From Flavobacterium zepuense (GTDB lineage Bacteria; Bacteroidota; Bacteroidia; Flavobacteriales; Flavobacteriaceae), in the NCBI RefSeq assembly GCF_007097145.1, contig NZ_VJVZ01000004.1, forward strand, positions 1-64,000: a stretch of 64,000 nt of DNA, written 5' to 3'. Below, piece after piece: positions 55,663-63,750 of this stretch (within the stretch, counting starts at the first letter, position 1; every line of letters starts with the position of its first letter). The position numbers and the translations under genes are program-made. The notes below the pieces were generated by a model, which was not told the origin of the DNA, did not search any database, and saw nothing but the letters and a program-made list of their open reading frames with translations.

Positions 55663-55713
55663 ATATTAAGGAGTAAAAAACATAAAATCATTTACTTTTT
55701 CACTCCTTAATAT
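55663..55713. terminator. Long hairpin between convergent rnhB and lipB
   Basis: Arms ATATTAAGGAGT and ACTCCTTAATAT (12 bp) flank an AT-rich loop with A-run and T-run. It can serve both directions and reaches the lipB stop codon. Confidence 0.75.
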
Positions 55714-56444
55714 TATAGCAGTTGCTTTTCGGTTACAGGATTTTCCACCACAATTTCAGCTTCAAATAGCTGCGCAAAGTATTTTAGTAATTTTGCCTTT
55801 ACTTCTGCCTCATCTACCTTATCTACACCAAGCTCGGCATTTAAAGATGCTACTGCCTTACCACGGATACCACACGGTATGATATTATCAAAATATCCCA
55901 GGTTAGCATTTACATTAAGTGCAAAGCCGTGCATGGTTACCCAGCGTGAAGCCCTAACCCCCATTGCACATATTTTTCGGGCAAATGGTGTACCGGCATC
56001 CAGCCACACCCCGGTTTCGCCATCGCTTCGGGTTCCGGTAATGCCATAATCGGCCAGGGTAAGTATTACCATTTCTTCAAGAAAACGAAGGTATTTATGT
56101 ATATCGGTAAAAAAATTCTCTAGGTCTAAAATAGGGTAGCCAACTATCTGGCCGGGGCCGTGATAAGTAATATCGCCACCACGGTTAACTTTATAGTAAA
56201 CTGCATTTTTAGCAGCCAGCTGTTTCTCGTTTATTAAAAGATTCTCTATATCTCCGCTTTTACCAAGGGTATATACATGCGGATGCTCTACAAACAGTAA
56301 ATGATTGGGCATTTCCAGCGTAAGCTCTTCTCTCCTGTTGCGTATTTTTAAGTCTACCGTTTCCTGAAAAAGTTGTTCCTGGTACTCCCACACTTCTTTA
56401 TAATCCCTCAAACCCAGGTCGCGAAACCAAATTTTTTTGTTCAT
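55713..56444 (-). CDS. lipB: Octanoyl-[acyl-carrier-protein]-protein N-octanoyltransferase
   Basis: 243 residues with VNRGGDITYHGPGQIVGYP (87-104), KICAMGVR (catalytic Lys157) and the nucleophile Cys191 in CGIRGKAV. It transfers octanoyl from ACP to lipoyl domains, the step before lipA. It has a -7 box (TAAATTTG) 26 bases upstream. Confidence 0.96.
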   Translation of the reverse strand: MNKKIWFRDLGLRDYKEVWEYQEQLFQETVDLKIRNRREELTLEMPNHLLFVEHPHVYTLGKSGDIENLLINEKQLAAKNAVYYKVNRGGDITYHGPGQIVGYPILDLENFFTDIHKYLRFLEEMVILTLADYGITGTRSDGETGVWLDAGTPFARKICAMGVRASRWVTMHGFALNVNANLGYFDNIIPCGIRGKAVASLNAELGVDKVDEAEVKAKLLKYFAQLFEAEIVVENPVTEKQLL

Positions 56445-56470
56445 CGCTTTAATTATCTAATATTATGCTA

Positions 56471-56478
56471 CAAATTTA
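56471..56478 (-). promoter_or_regulatory. -7 box (TAAATTTG) for lipB
   Basis: TAnnTTTG match on the minus strand, with a TTG at 56497-56495 sixteen bases further upstream. Confidence 0.5.
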
Positions 56479-56552
56479 CAAAACTTATTGCCACCAATTA
56501 CCGCATAAAAAACCGGACAATATAGCCCGGTTTAGATGTATTGTTCAAGGAT

Positions 56553-57281
56553 TTACTTTTCAAATTCTACCTGCAAGCCCAACTGCGTAGGGTTTTCCAG
56601 ATATTCAACCAAATCGTAGGTGATGCTAACCGTTTTTTTATCAGCACCAATAATTGCAGCCGGGTTAGATACTTTTGCCACCTTTTTAGGGAACTTATAT
56701 TTTAGCGTGTAAGTAGACCCTTCCATCATTGGCTTATACATATTTAAACTATCCGAAACCGGCGCTGCTGTTTTATCGGGAACCACATTTCTTTTAAAGG
56801 TTTTGCCATCATAAGCATAGCTAACTACCGAATGATTGTTTAAAAAACTCAGCGCTTCCGCCTTTTTAGCATCGCCGGTACCGGCCAATTCCCTAAAATT
56901 CTTCATCACATCTGTAACATCGCCAATTTTCTTAAAGTTATCTATAATATCAACGTTTAACTGGCCCTCTTCGGCATTCATCAACACCTTTAGCGACAGG
57001 TTTTCCAACGCTTTAAGCCTGTCCTGCTCTGCTTTAGGCAGTTTTGCAATACTGTCTTTTTTAGCCGCAAAAACCTCTTTAAAGGTAATTGTTGAGTCAA
57101 TTTTTTTATTGGCAGCCTCGCCCATTTGTCCAGCACCTAATGCCATAAGCTGCGATGCATCCATATTAATTGTTGCCATACCGCTGCCATCAGGGTTCAC
57201 GGTAATATTCTCGGTAAAATTGCACGATGTGGCAAAAAAAGCAAGCAGCAAGCCCAGTACAGGCACCATTAATGATTTCAT
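56553..57281 (-). CDS. Lipoprotein of unknown function
   Basis: 242 residues. The signal peptide ends in the lipobox TSC (Cys20). The body has an Ala/Lys-rich helical middle (~60-140), then beta-rich C-terminal strands (VVSYAYDGKTFKRN, TVSITYDLVEYL). I do not recognise a named family; it resembles the many flavobacterial envelope lipoproteins with NPDGSG near the N terminus. It is divergent from lysS. Confidence 0.7.
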   Translation of the reverse strand: MKSLMVPVLGLLLAFFATSCNFTENITVNPDGSGMATINMDASQLMALGAGQMGEAANKKIDSTITFKEVFAAKKDSIAKLPKAEQDRLKALENLSLKVLMNAEEGQLNVDIIDNFKKIGDVTDVMKNFRELAGTGDAKKAEALSFLNNHSVVSYAYDGKTFKRNVVPDKTAAPVSDSLNMYKPMMEGSTYTLKYKFPKKVAKVSNPAAIIGADKKTVSITYDLVEYLENPTQLGLQVEFEK

Positions 57282-57346
57282 ATTTTTTTGTTTTTAGGTA
57301 TATTTTTATTAGACGGAAGTATGCTTATTTTGTTACAACTGCCAAA

Positions 57347-57376
57347 TTGCTTATTTGTTAAATATCATTATCTTTG
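57347..57376 (+). promoter_or_regulatory. lysS promoter (TTG - N19 - TATCTTTG)
   Basis: TTG at 57347-57349 and TATCTTTG at 57369-57376, ideal spacing for the Bacteroidota housekeeping sigma factor. The -7 box ends 22 bases before the chosen lysS ATG. Confidence 0.88.
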
Positions 57377-57398
57377 CAGGCTTAAAAACATAATAACC

Positions 57399-59093
57399 AT
57401 GCAGCTTTCAGAACAAGAAATCATTCGCAGAGAAAAACTGGACACGCTGAGAAACCTCGGCATTAATCCGTACCCCGCTAACCTGTTTCCGGTAGACCAT
57501 ACCTCTAAGCAGGTAAAGGAAGATTTTTCTGAAAGCAAGAAGGTAGTTGTTGCCGGCCGTTTAATGTCAATCCGCGTTCAGGGTAAGGCAGCTTTTGCTG
57601 AATTACAGGACAGCGAAGGCCGTGTACAAATATACGTTAACCGCGATGAAATTTGTCCGGGCGAAGATAAAACCCTTTACAACGAGGTGTTTAAAAAACT
57701 GATTGACCTTGGCGATTTTGTAGGTGTTAAAGGTGAGCTTTTTACTACGCAGGTAGGTGAAAAATCAATCCGTGTGCATGAGTTGTCGCTACTTAGCAAA
57801 ACACTACGCCCACTGCCAATGCCTAAAACAGACGCAGATGGTAAAGTATTTGACAGCTTTAGCGACCCCGAACTGCGTTACCGCCAGCGTTATGTAGACC
57901 TTGTGGTTAACCCGCACGTTAAAGAGGTTTTTGTAAAAAGAACCAAACTATTTAATGCCATGCGTAGCTTTTTTAACGATAAAGGCTATTTTGAGGTAGA
58001 AACGCCAGTATTACAACCTATACCGGGCGGCGCCGCTGCAAGGCCTTTTGTTACCCACCACAACTCGCTGGATATACCGCTTTACATGCGTATTGCCAAC
58101 GAATTGTACCTAAAACGCCTTATTGTAGGTGGTTTTGACGGTGTGTATGAGTTTTCTAAGAATTTTAGGAATGAGGGTATGGACAGGACACATAATCCTG
58201 AATTTACCGCCATGGAAATATATGTAGCTTATAAAGACTACAACTGGATGATGGAGTTTACTGAAAACCTGCTGGAGCATTGCGCCCTTGCGGTTAACGG
58301 CACTGCAGATGTTACTTTTGGAGAGCACCATGTAAGCTTTAAAGCACCTTATGCACGTGTTACCATGACCGATGCTATTAAACAATTTACAGGTTTTGAT
58401 ATTACAGGCAAAACCGAACAAGAATTGTTTGAAGCCGCTAAAGGCATGGGCATTGCCGTAGACGATACTATGGGTAAAGGCAAGCTTATTGATGAGATTT
58501 TTGGCGAAAAATGCGAGGGTAACTTTATACAGCCTACGTTTATTACCGATTACCCTAAGGAGATGAGTCCGCTTTGTAAAGAGCATCGCGATAACCCTGA
58601 ACTTACTGAGCGTTTTGAACTTATGATTTGTGGTAAAGAGGTGGCGAATGCTTACTCTGAACTTAATGACCCGATAGACCAGCGCGAGCGTTTTGAGGCT
58701 CAATTAAAGCTGTCTGAGCGTGGCGATGTTGAAGCTGCGCAATTTATTGATAATGACTTTTTACGTGCCCTGGAGTACGGTATGCCGCCTACAAGTGGCC
58801 TTGGTATTGGTATGGACAGGCTTATTATGTTCTTAACCAACAATGCATCGATACAAGAGGTGTTATTCTTCCCGCAAATGAGGCCGGAGAAAAAACAGGT
58901 AGAACTTACTGAGGATGAAAAAGCTATTGCCGAGATACTTAAAGTGAGCAGCCAGCTTGCGCTTGATGCCCTTAAAACACAGGCAGGACTAAGCGGTAAA
59001 AAGTGGGATGCAGCCATGAAAGGCCTTGCTAAACACGGCCTTGTTAAAGTAACCCTTGAGGGCGAGACTAAAACTGTTGAGTTTAAAGGATAA
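57399..59093 (+). CDS. lysS: Lysyl-tRNA synthetase, class II
   Basis: 564 residues from ATG 57399; the frame is open to 57288, but that stretch carries the promoter. It has the OB-fold anticodon domain (VVAGRLMSIRVQGKAAFAELQD), motif 2 (FRNEGMDRTHNPEFT) and motif 3 (GLGIGMDRLIMFLT). A C-terminal extension of ~65 residues after the catalytic core (DALKTQAGLSGKKWDAAMKGLAKHGLV) looks like a winged-helix add-on that is common in this phylum. A strong terminator follows. Confidence 0.97.
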   Translation: MQLSEQEIIRREKLDTLRNLGINPYPANLFPVDHTSKQVKEDFSESKKVVVAGRLMSIRVQGKAAFAELQDSEGRVQIYVNRDEICPGEDKTLYNEVFKKLIDLGDFVGVKGELFTTQVGEKSIRVHELSLLSKTLRPLPMPKTDADGKVFDSFSDPELRYRQRYVDLVVNPHVKEVFVKRTKLFNAMRSFFNDKGYFEVETPVLQPIPGGAAARPFVTHHNSLDIPLYMRIANELYLKRLIVGGFDGVYEFSKNFRNEGMDRTHNPEFTAMEIYVAYKDYNWMMEFTENLLEHCALAVNGTADVTFGEHHVSFKAPYARVTMTDAIKQFTGFDITGKTEQELFEAAKGMGIAVDDTMGKGKLIDEIFGEKCEGNFIQPTFITDYPKEMSPLCKEHRDNPELTERFELMICGKEVANAYSELNDPIDQRERFEAQLKLSERGDVEAAQFIDNDFLRALEYGMPPTSGLGIGMDRLIMFLTNNASIQEVLFFPQMRPEKKQVELTEDEKAIAEILKVSSQLALDALKTQAGLSGKKWDAAMKGLAKHGLVKVTLEGETKTVEFKG

Positions 59094-59114
59094 TTCCTAT
59101 TAGATATTTTATTA

Positions 59115-59141
59115 AAAGCTGCTATAAATTATAGCAGCTTT
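59115..59141 (+). terminator. lysS terminator
   Basis: A 12-bp perfect stem AAAGCTGCTATA/TATAGCAGCTTT with a 3-base loop, then TTTTTTGTTTT, 21 bases past the stop. Confidence 0.95.
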
Positions 59142-59196
59142 TTTTGTTTTAAACAATCTATAATTAATATCTTAGAAAAACATTTAAAACCATGAT

Positions 59197-59445
59197 ATGG
59201 CTATAAGCAACGAATATACATACTGGCATTTAACACCGCACGGCTGGGTAGACGGCAACTCTAAAACCGACTCCGGGAGCTGGTCAAAATCGGTGCCGTT
59301 TGATACTTTTGTTACTGTAAGGTATGAAGAGGTTTTAGAAGATGATTTCAGCATTTCCAAAAACATTGGACGTGTAGAAGTACGTAATGATGCTGCCCGT
59401 ATACAGGAGCTCGAAGCTAAATTTCCGTTTGAATTTCATATATAA
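59197..59445 (+). CDS. Small conserved-looking protein of unknown function
   Basis: 82 residues (MAISNEYTYWHLTPHGWVDG start) rich in aromatic residues, with an acidic middle (YEEVLEDDFSISK) and no signal peptide or membrane helix. It is bounded by the lysS terminator and a perfect palindromic terminator, so it is probably a real monocistronic gene. No family recognised. Confidence 0.65.
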   Translation: MAISNEYTYWHLTPHGWVDGNSKTDSGSWSKSVPFDTFVTVRYEEVLEDDFSISKNIGRVEVRNDAARIQELEAKFPFEFHI

Positions 59446-59480
59446 ACTAAAGGCTGCCCATGGGCAGCCTTTAGTTTATA
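59441..59480. terminator. 40-base perfect palindrome, bidirectional terminator
   Basis: Two 20-base arms, TATAAACTAAAGGCTGCCCA and its exact complement, with no spacer. It overlaps the stop codon of the 82-residue gene and ends 9 bases before the stop of the convergent membrane-protein gene. Confidence 0.9.
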
Positions 59481-59488
59481 ATAATGTA

Positions 59489-60253
59489 TTATCTAAAAAC
59501 ATCTTCATCTAATGTATCCTTCTGCTTTATCTTAACAACCAGCTCTGTAATGGCTATAAGCAGGAACACGTACCCAAAGGTCTGCACGTATTCAATCAGC
59601 ATTTCGCCAAAGCTTCCCGGCATCTCATTTAAGTGTGAGTGCATAAATACATCATCGTTAAAAAAGTAAGGCAGCAGTACTATAGTAAGTATTGCAAAGC
59701 AGGCAACGCCGTAACTTTTGGTTTTAAAGTACATTTCAAAATCATGTGCCAGGAACAGCCTGTTCCTGTACAGCTGCAATAGCGTAAAGGATATAATTCC
59801 TGTGGCTATTGCCGACCAGATGGTGTAATCAAAATCGCTTACAAAGTAGGTGCCTTGCTCTACAAGAAGCACATAAGCCGATACGCAAAATAACAGCGCG
59901 AATATGCTCTGAAAACTATCCGCACGCTTAGAAAGGCTGTATCTTAACGCCGCAAGGCAGCAAATTATAAGCACGATGCTTTGCATGGCATCTATAAGCG
60001 AATGCCCGGATGCTGCCTGTCCTGAAAATGCCAGTACCGCATCTTCTTTTATAAAATAGATGGCCATAAATATAAGCAGCATGTAAAATATAGCTTTCTC
60101 AATATTCTGGACGGCCTGCTTTCGCGTATCTATTAATCTATCTGAATATGTGGTTTTTTCCTTGGCCCCTGCTTTTGTAGCAGTAATGGTTTCTTTAGTA
60201 ACAACAGTTTTGTCTTTACTTACCGAAACCTTAGTAATAACCCTGGTAGCCAT
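59489..60253 (-). CDS. Six-helix membrane protein of unknown function
   Basis: 254 residues. A basic cytoplasmic N terminus (~1-50; Thr/Lys-rich) precedes about six membrane helices (~52-68, 88-105, 115-132, 145-161, 182-199, 222-241). The tail is acidic and lysine-rich. No recognisable family motif; length and layout do not match a standard transporter. No neighbour suggests a role. Confidence 0.7.
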   Translation of the reverse strand: MATRVITKVSVSKDKTVVTKETITATKAGAKEKTTYSDRLIDTRKQAVQNIEKAIFYMLLIFMAIYFIKEDAVLAFSGQAASGHSLIDAMQSIVLIICCLAALRYSLSKRADSFQSIFALLFCVSAYVLLVEQGTYFVSDFDYTIWSAIATGIISFTLLQLYRNRLFLAHDFEMYFKTKSYGVACFAILTIVLLPYFFNDDVFMHSHLNEMPGSFGEMLIEYVQTFGYVFLLIAITELVVKIKQKDTLDEDVFR

Positions 60254-60369
60254 AGTATTAGTTAATATTTAGTATGTTAAATTGGTAGTGCAAAGATAAC
60301 CAATATTACACTACGTTAACAAAAACCTAACACAACTATACTATTAGATAGCCACCTTAAAAATTGCTG

Positions 60370-61341
60370 TTAGAGGCTGTAATTAAGGTTAACCGACCAA
60401 CGATAATTTGCTTCTACCCTACCGCCCGTAAGGTTTTGGCTTATAGGGAGCATTCCGTTTAACCCTATAGAGAAATTACCCAAACCGGCCTCTACCCCTA
60501 TCTTGCCAAAAAGTATATCGCCTTTGGTATCGGGCAGTTCTTCGTTAAACTGCCTGTTAGTTGCATATACCTCACCCGCAATGCCAAGCTGGGGCACAAG
60601 GGTAAGCTTGTTAGCCTGTATATGGTAAAATAAAGTACCGGCATAATTAAACTGGTTGCCAAACTGGTAATGCTGGCTGTTCTCTGTCTTAAAAACATAG
60701 TTAGCCATAGCGTTTAACCCCAGATTGCCATGTTGAATAACATATTCGGCTGCCAGGATATAATCCCAACTGCCGGTACCCACCTGAAAGCTTGGGTTAA
60801 CACTGCCGTTGTTGGCGCCATCATACTTACCTGTAGGTGCCTTTACACCCCCGCCCACCTGCAGGGTATGGGTAAATGACGTGCTATCGGTTTGGGTTTG
60901 AAAGGCAGTGTATAGCCCTAAAACGGTTATATCGCCCAAGCCGTTAATTTCCTGATGCCCTGTGGACAGGTCGCGGTTGTGAAAATGGTATGGCACCTGC
61001 GCCGACACTTGTATTTTTTTAGTTACCGGCACCCTTGCCCAAACCTGCATGGTGTTGAAGTTTTCGTCTATCCACGGAGAGTTCCTAAAAATACCGTCGC
61101 GGCTGGTATAGCTTTGGTAAAAATAGCGCACTCCAACAAAATTTTTATCTATCATAGAGCTAAAGCCCATGCCCCCGCCGCTTGCCGAGCAGCCACAGGC
61201 ATCGCAATCGTCAAATTCATACAGGTACTTGGAAAAATTGGGTGGTAGTGTAAGGGTGTCTTTATCGGCAGCAGCTAAAACCTGCAAGGCGGTAAGGGCT
61301 ATAAGCAAGCCCATTACCGTTTTTACAAAATTAGTCTGCAT
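60370..61341 (-). CDS. Outer-membrane transporter-type protein with CxxCxC cluster
   Basis: 323 residues from ATG 61341 (an ATG at 61368 would only add nine residues and enlarge the overlap). The signal peptide is followed by CDACGC (C46, C49, C51) and a Gly-rich GGGMGF, then a beta-barrel-like body ending in YRWSVNLNYSL. It resembles the MetA-pathway/transporter outer-membrane family. The Cys cluster could bind metal. Its start overlaps the 3' end of the MbnP-type gene by 11 bases, so the two form one unit. Confidence 0.75.
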   Translation of the reverse strand: MQTNFVKTVMGLLIALTALQVLAAADKDTLTLPPNFSKYLYEFDDCDACGCSASGGGMGFSSMIDKNFVGVRYFYQSYTSRDGIFRNSPWIDENFNTMQVWARVPVTKKIQVSAQVPYHFHNRDLSTGHQEINGLGDITVLGLYTAFQTQTDSTSFTHTLQVGGGVKAPTGKYDGANNGSVNPSFQVGTGSWDYILAAEYVIQHGNLGLNAMANYVFKTENSQHYQFGNQFNYAGTLFYHIQANKLTLVPQLGIAGEVYATNRQFNEELPDTKGDILFGKIGVEAGLGNFSIGLNGMLPISQNLTGGRVEANYRWSVNLNYSL

Positions 61342-62158
61342 GCTCTGTACCGCTTTCGTTATGTACATGGTCTACACTAAAAACAGCATCTGTATTTCCC
61401 GCTATTTTTACCAAATTGTCGCCGCCATCAATAACAGCAGCCGAGCCATCAGCAGTAAGATTATTAGCCAGTACAATTTTATTCGCACCATCTAAAAACA
61501 GGCTTACATCGGTTTTAAAATGTATGCTGGGTGCAATATCATGCCTTACACGTGCGGTGTTGGGCAGGTTAAATGTAATTTCATTGTAGTTATCGTTCCC
61601 GTTAGTATTTTGCTGATACATACTAAAGGCCTTAGCCAGTGGTACTGTGGCCGATGTAAACGTACCCTCTGTATTTACAAAACGGTAACCATTAGCCCAA
61701 ACCGATGCCATGTTATTGGTTATCGCCAGACTCCAGAAGTCCTGCTGGGCTTCCAGACCCAACTGGTATTGAGCAGTATCTACCCCTACCCCAAACCTAA
61801 CTTTAGTATAATCGCCGGCAGGCAATTGCTCTAAGTGCACTGTAAAGCTTCCGGCTTCTTCACTCACAATAAAGTAACTATCGGCTTTAGGGTATGTATA
61901 TTCGGTACCATCAGCCTTAATAAATACCACATTACTAATAATGTAGTTAAGCCTGTTAATGGTAATGGTTTCGCCATTACCGTTAATATAAGGAGCACCG
62001 AGGTTAAATTCATTTCCGGCAAATCCGTTTTCAAAGAAAAGCTCTGCATCGCCAAAAGTACCTTCTAAATTTTGTGAGCTATCATCATCATCATTACACG
62101 ATACCAAAGAAGCAGCCATGGCCATAACAGCCACAATATGTTGTAGTTTAAATTTCAT
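61331..62158 (-). CDS. MbnP-family lipoprotein (putative copper-binding)
   Basis: 275 residues with a lipobox LVSC (Cys21) and an Asp-rich linker. The body matches the MbnP pattern: INRLNYIISNVVFIKADG, FGVGVDTAQY, and an aromatic-rich FWSLAITNNMASVWANGYRF region. It ends in a His-rich tail (VDHVHNESGTEH). In methanotrophs MbnP binds copper and is partnered by a heme protein; no MbnH is in view here. It overlaps the downstream CxxCxC outer-membrane protein, implying a shared metal role, which is inference. Confidence 0.8.
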   Translation of the reverse strand: MKFKLQHIVAVMAMAASLVSCNDDDDSSQNLEGTFGDAELFFENGFAGNEFNLGAPYINGNGETITINRLNYIISNVVFIKADGTEYTYPKADSYFIVSEEAGSFTVHLEQLPAGDYTKVRFGVGVDTAQYQLGLEAQQDFWSLAITNNMASVWANGYRFVNTEGTFTSATVPLAKAFSMYQQNTNGNDNYNEITFNLPNTARVRHDIAPSIHFKTDVSLFLDGANKIVLANNLTADGSAAVIDGGDNLVKIAGNTDAVFSVDHVHNESGTEHAD

Positions 62159-62264
62159 TTTTGTTTGAGAATTATTAATTAAAGTATAGTTATGCGCATG
62201 CTTTACTGTAAAGCAGGCATGAGTGTATTGATAGAATTATCCATCAATAAAAAACCGAATTACT

Positions 62265-62636
62265 TTAAGAAATAATGAGCGGGGGATGAAAAACCGCGCT
62301 GCAATTTAACTTAGAATATAAATTGCTGTACACGGGCAGGTTTTGTTTTGTGGCTGCGGGTAAATAACAGGCAAAGCTATAATGCGCAACAGCCTGGCAA
62401 AACAAGACCTCTACCTCTGTGTGTACTGATTTTTTTTCAGATAATGGCTTTTCCTGCTCGGCGGCTTTGGCAAGCTCTTTCATTAAATGGCACTTACCGT
62501 TGCAGTGCATTTGCGGCTTTGCCTTATTTACACAAAGCTCTTTTGCTATATACTCATAATTAACAACGTAGCTAACAACCGGCAGTACCGGCTTTAGTAA
62601 CATTAAAAGGGCAATTAGGGTTATAAGCTTTTTCAC
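62265..62636 (-). CDS. Small HCNGKC-motif protein, copy 1
   Basis: 123 residues from a GTG start (MKKLITLIALLMLL...). The frame is open further upstream but that part overlaps a -7-like box (62648-62641). An N-terminal hydrophobic segment (signal or anchor, ~3-25) is followed by C35VNK, then C45NGKC49HLMKELAKAAE, and a non-conserved C-terminal region. The CxxxC centre and context suggest metal binding. It is a close paralogue of the protein at the right edge. Confidence 0.78.
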   Translation of the reverse strand: MKKLITLIALLMLLKPVLPVVSYVVNYEYIAKELCVNKAKPQMHCNGKCHLMKELAKAAEQEKPLSEKKSVHTEVEVLFCQAVAHYSFACYLPAATKQNLPVYSNLYSKLNCSAVFHPPLIIS

Positions 62637-62845
62637 AGGGCAAAAGTAGTAAGCCAAAAGGGTATGATTATTATTGCGGCCTACCTATTGCAGTGCCTTT
62701 TACGAAAAGCAAAACAAATAGATTGATTATCTAAACCGATAGTGACTCCATACATATAACACTGCATCTAATATTTTTTTACCACTAATACACAAAGTAT
62801 AATCCATCACCAAAACACAAAAGGCACAAGGCTTTGTGGTTAACT

Positions 62846-63712
62846 TTAAGCATTTTGGCTACGGCGGAACATCTCCGGGGTTTGATGGGTTTGCTTTTTA
62901 AAGAAGGTCACAAAATAAGAGGCATGCCCAAAACCCAGCTTATCGGCCACCTCATTTACCGAATAATTGGTGTAATGCAGCAGCCTGCGGGCTTCGGTTA
63001 TAATGTGCCGGCGTATGATGTCGCCTGCGGTTTGCCCGGTTTCTTCCTTACATATCTTATTAAGGTAATTGGGGCTTACGTTAAGCATACCGGCATAGTC
63101 TGACGGAAGTTTCTTTTCCTTAAAATTCCGGTCGATCAGTTTTTGGAACAGGTGCATCTTTTCCTGCCGCAGCGTGGGGCTTTTGGTTTCCTGTAGCGGA
63201 TTGTACAGCCGCTCCATCTCAAACAAAAAGATGTTAAGGTACGAACGCATTACTTTTTCGCTCTCCCTTCGCTCCTCTAAAAATTCGCCTGAGAGGAACT
63301 CCAACAGTTTTTGCAAATGGCTGTGCTGATGGTGCGTAAGTGCAATATCAGGTTGGGCATCCCTGTTTAAGAAAGAAAACTGACTAAGGATATTATTGTT
63401 ATAGCGCAGCGAGAAAAACTCTTCGGCAAAGCATATCAGCGTTCCTGTGGTATCTTCTGTGAGCGCAAAACTACTAATGCAACCCGGTTTTATTATAGCA
63501 ATCATTGTATTGCCCACGGCAACGGCCTGCCCGTCTATGCGTACTTCTCCACCGGCATTATCCAGTATCAAAAACGTGTAAAAATCGTGCTTGTGCGGCT
63601 TTGCCATGATGGGGTACTGCTGTGTGATATTGCGCAGGCTGCCCATCCAGAACTTTTTTGAATGATTACCAAATATACCAAGGTTGCAAACGGGTACTTG
63701 TACTGTTTGCAT
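62846..63712 (-). CDS. AraC-family transcriptional regulator
   Basis: 288 residues: an N-terminal cupin-like effector domain (~15-140) and a C-terminal pair of helix-turn-helix motifs (~185-285; LPSDYAGMLNVSPNYLNKICKEETG, VNEVADKLGFGHASYFVTFFKKQTHQTPEMFR). It lies between the two HCNGKC paralogues and may control them or the MbnP pair; the ligand is unknown. Confidence 0.92.
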   Translation of the reverse strand: MQTVQVPVCNLGIFGNHSKKFWMGSLRNITQQYPIMAKPHKHDFYTFLILDNAGGEVRIDGQAVAVGNTMIAIIKPGCISSFALTEDTTGTLICFAEEFFSLRYNNNILSQFSFLNRDAQPDIALTHHQHSHLQKLLEFLSGEFLEERRESEKVMRSYLNIFLFEMERLYNPLQETKSPTLRQEKMHLFQKLIDRNFKEKKLPSDYAGMLNVSPNYLNKICKEETGQTAGDIIRRHIITEARRLLHYTNYSVNEVADKLGFGHASYFVTFFKKQTHQTPEMFRRSQNA

Positions 63713-63750
63713 ATAATAGGTATTAGTTAATGTTTTAAAACGTATGTGTT

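Noticed and set aside
57288-57398. N-terminal extension of lysS by 37 residues
   Set aside because: It spans the TTG-N19-TATCTTTG promoter, so ATG 57399 is the start.
58110-58703. A 197-codon minus-strand frame inside lysS
   Set aside because: It is antisense to the conserved catalytic core of lysS and shows no family features.
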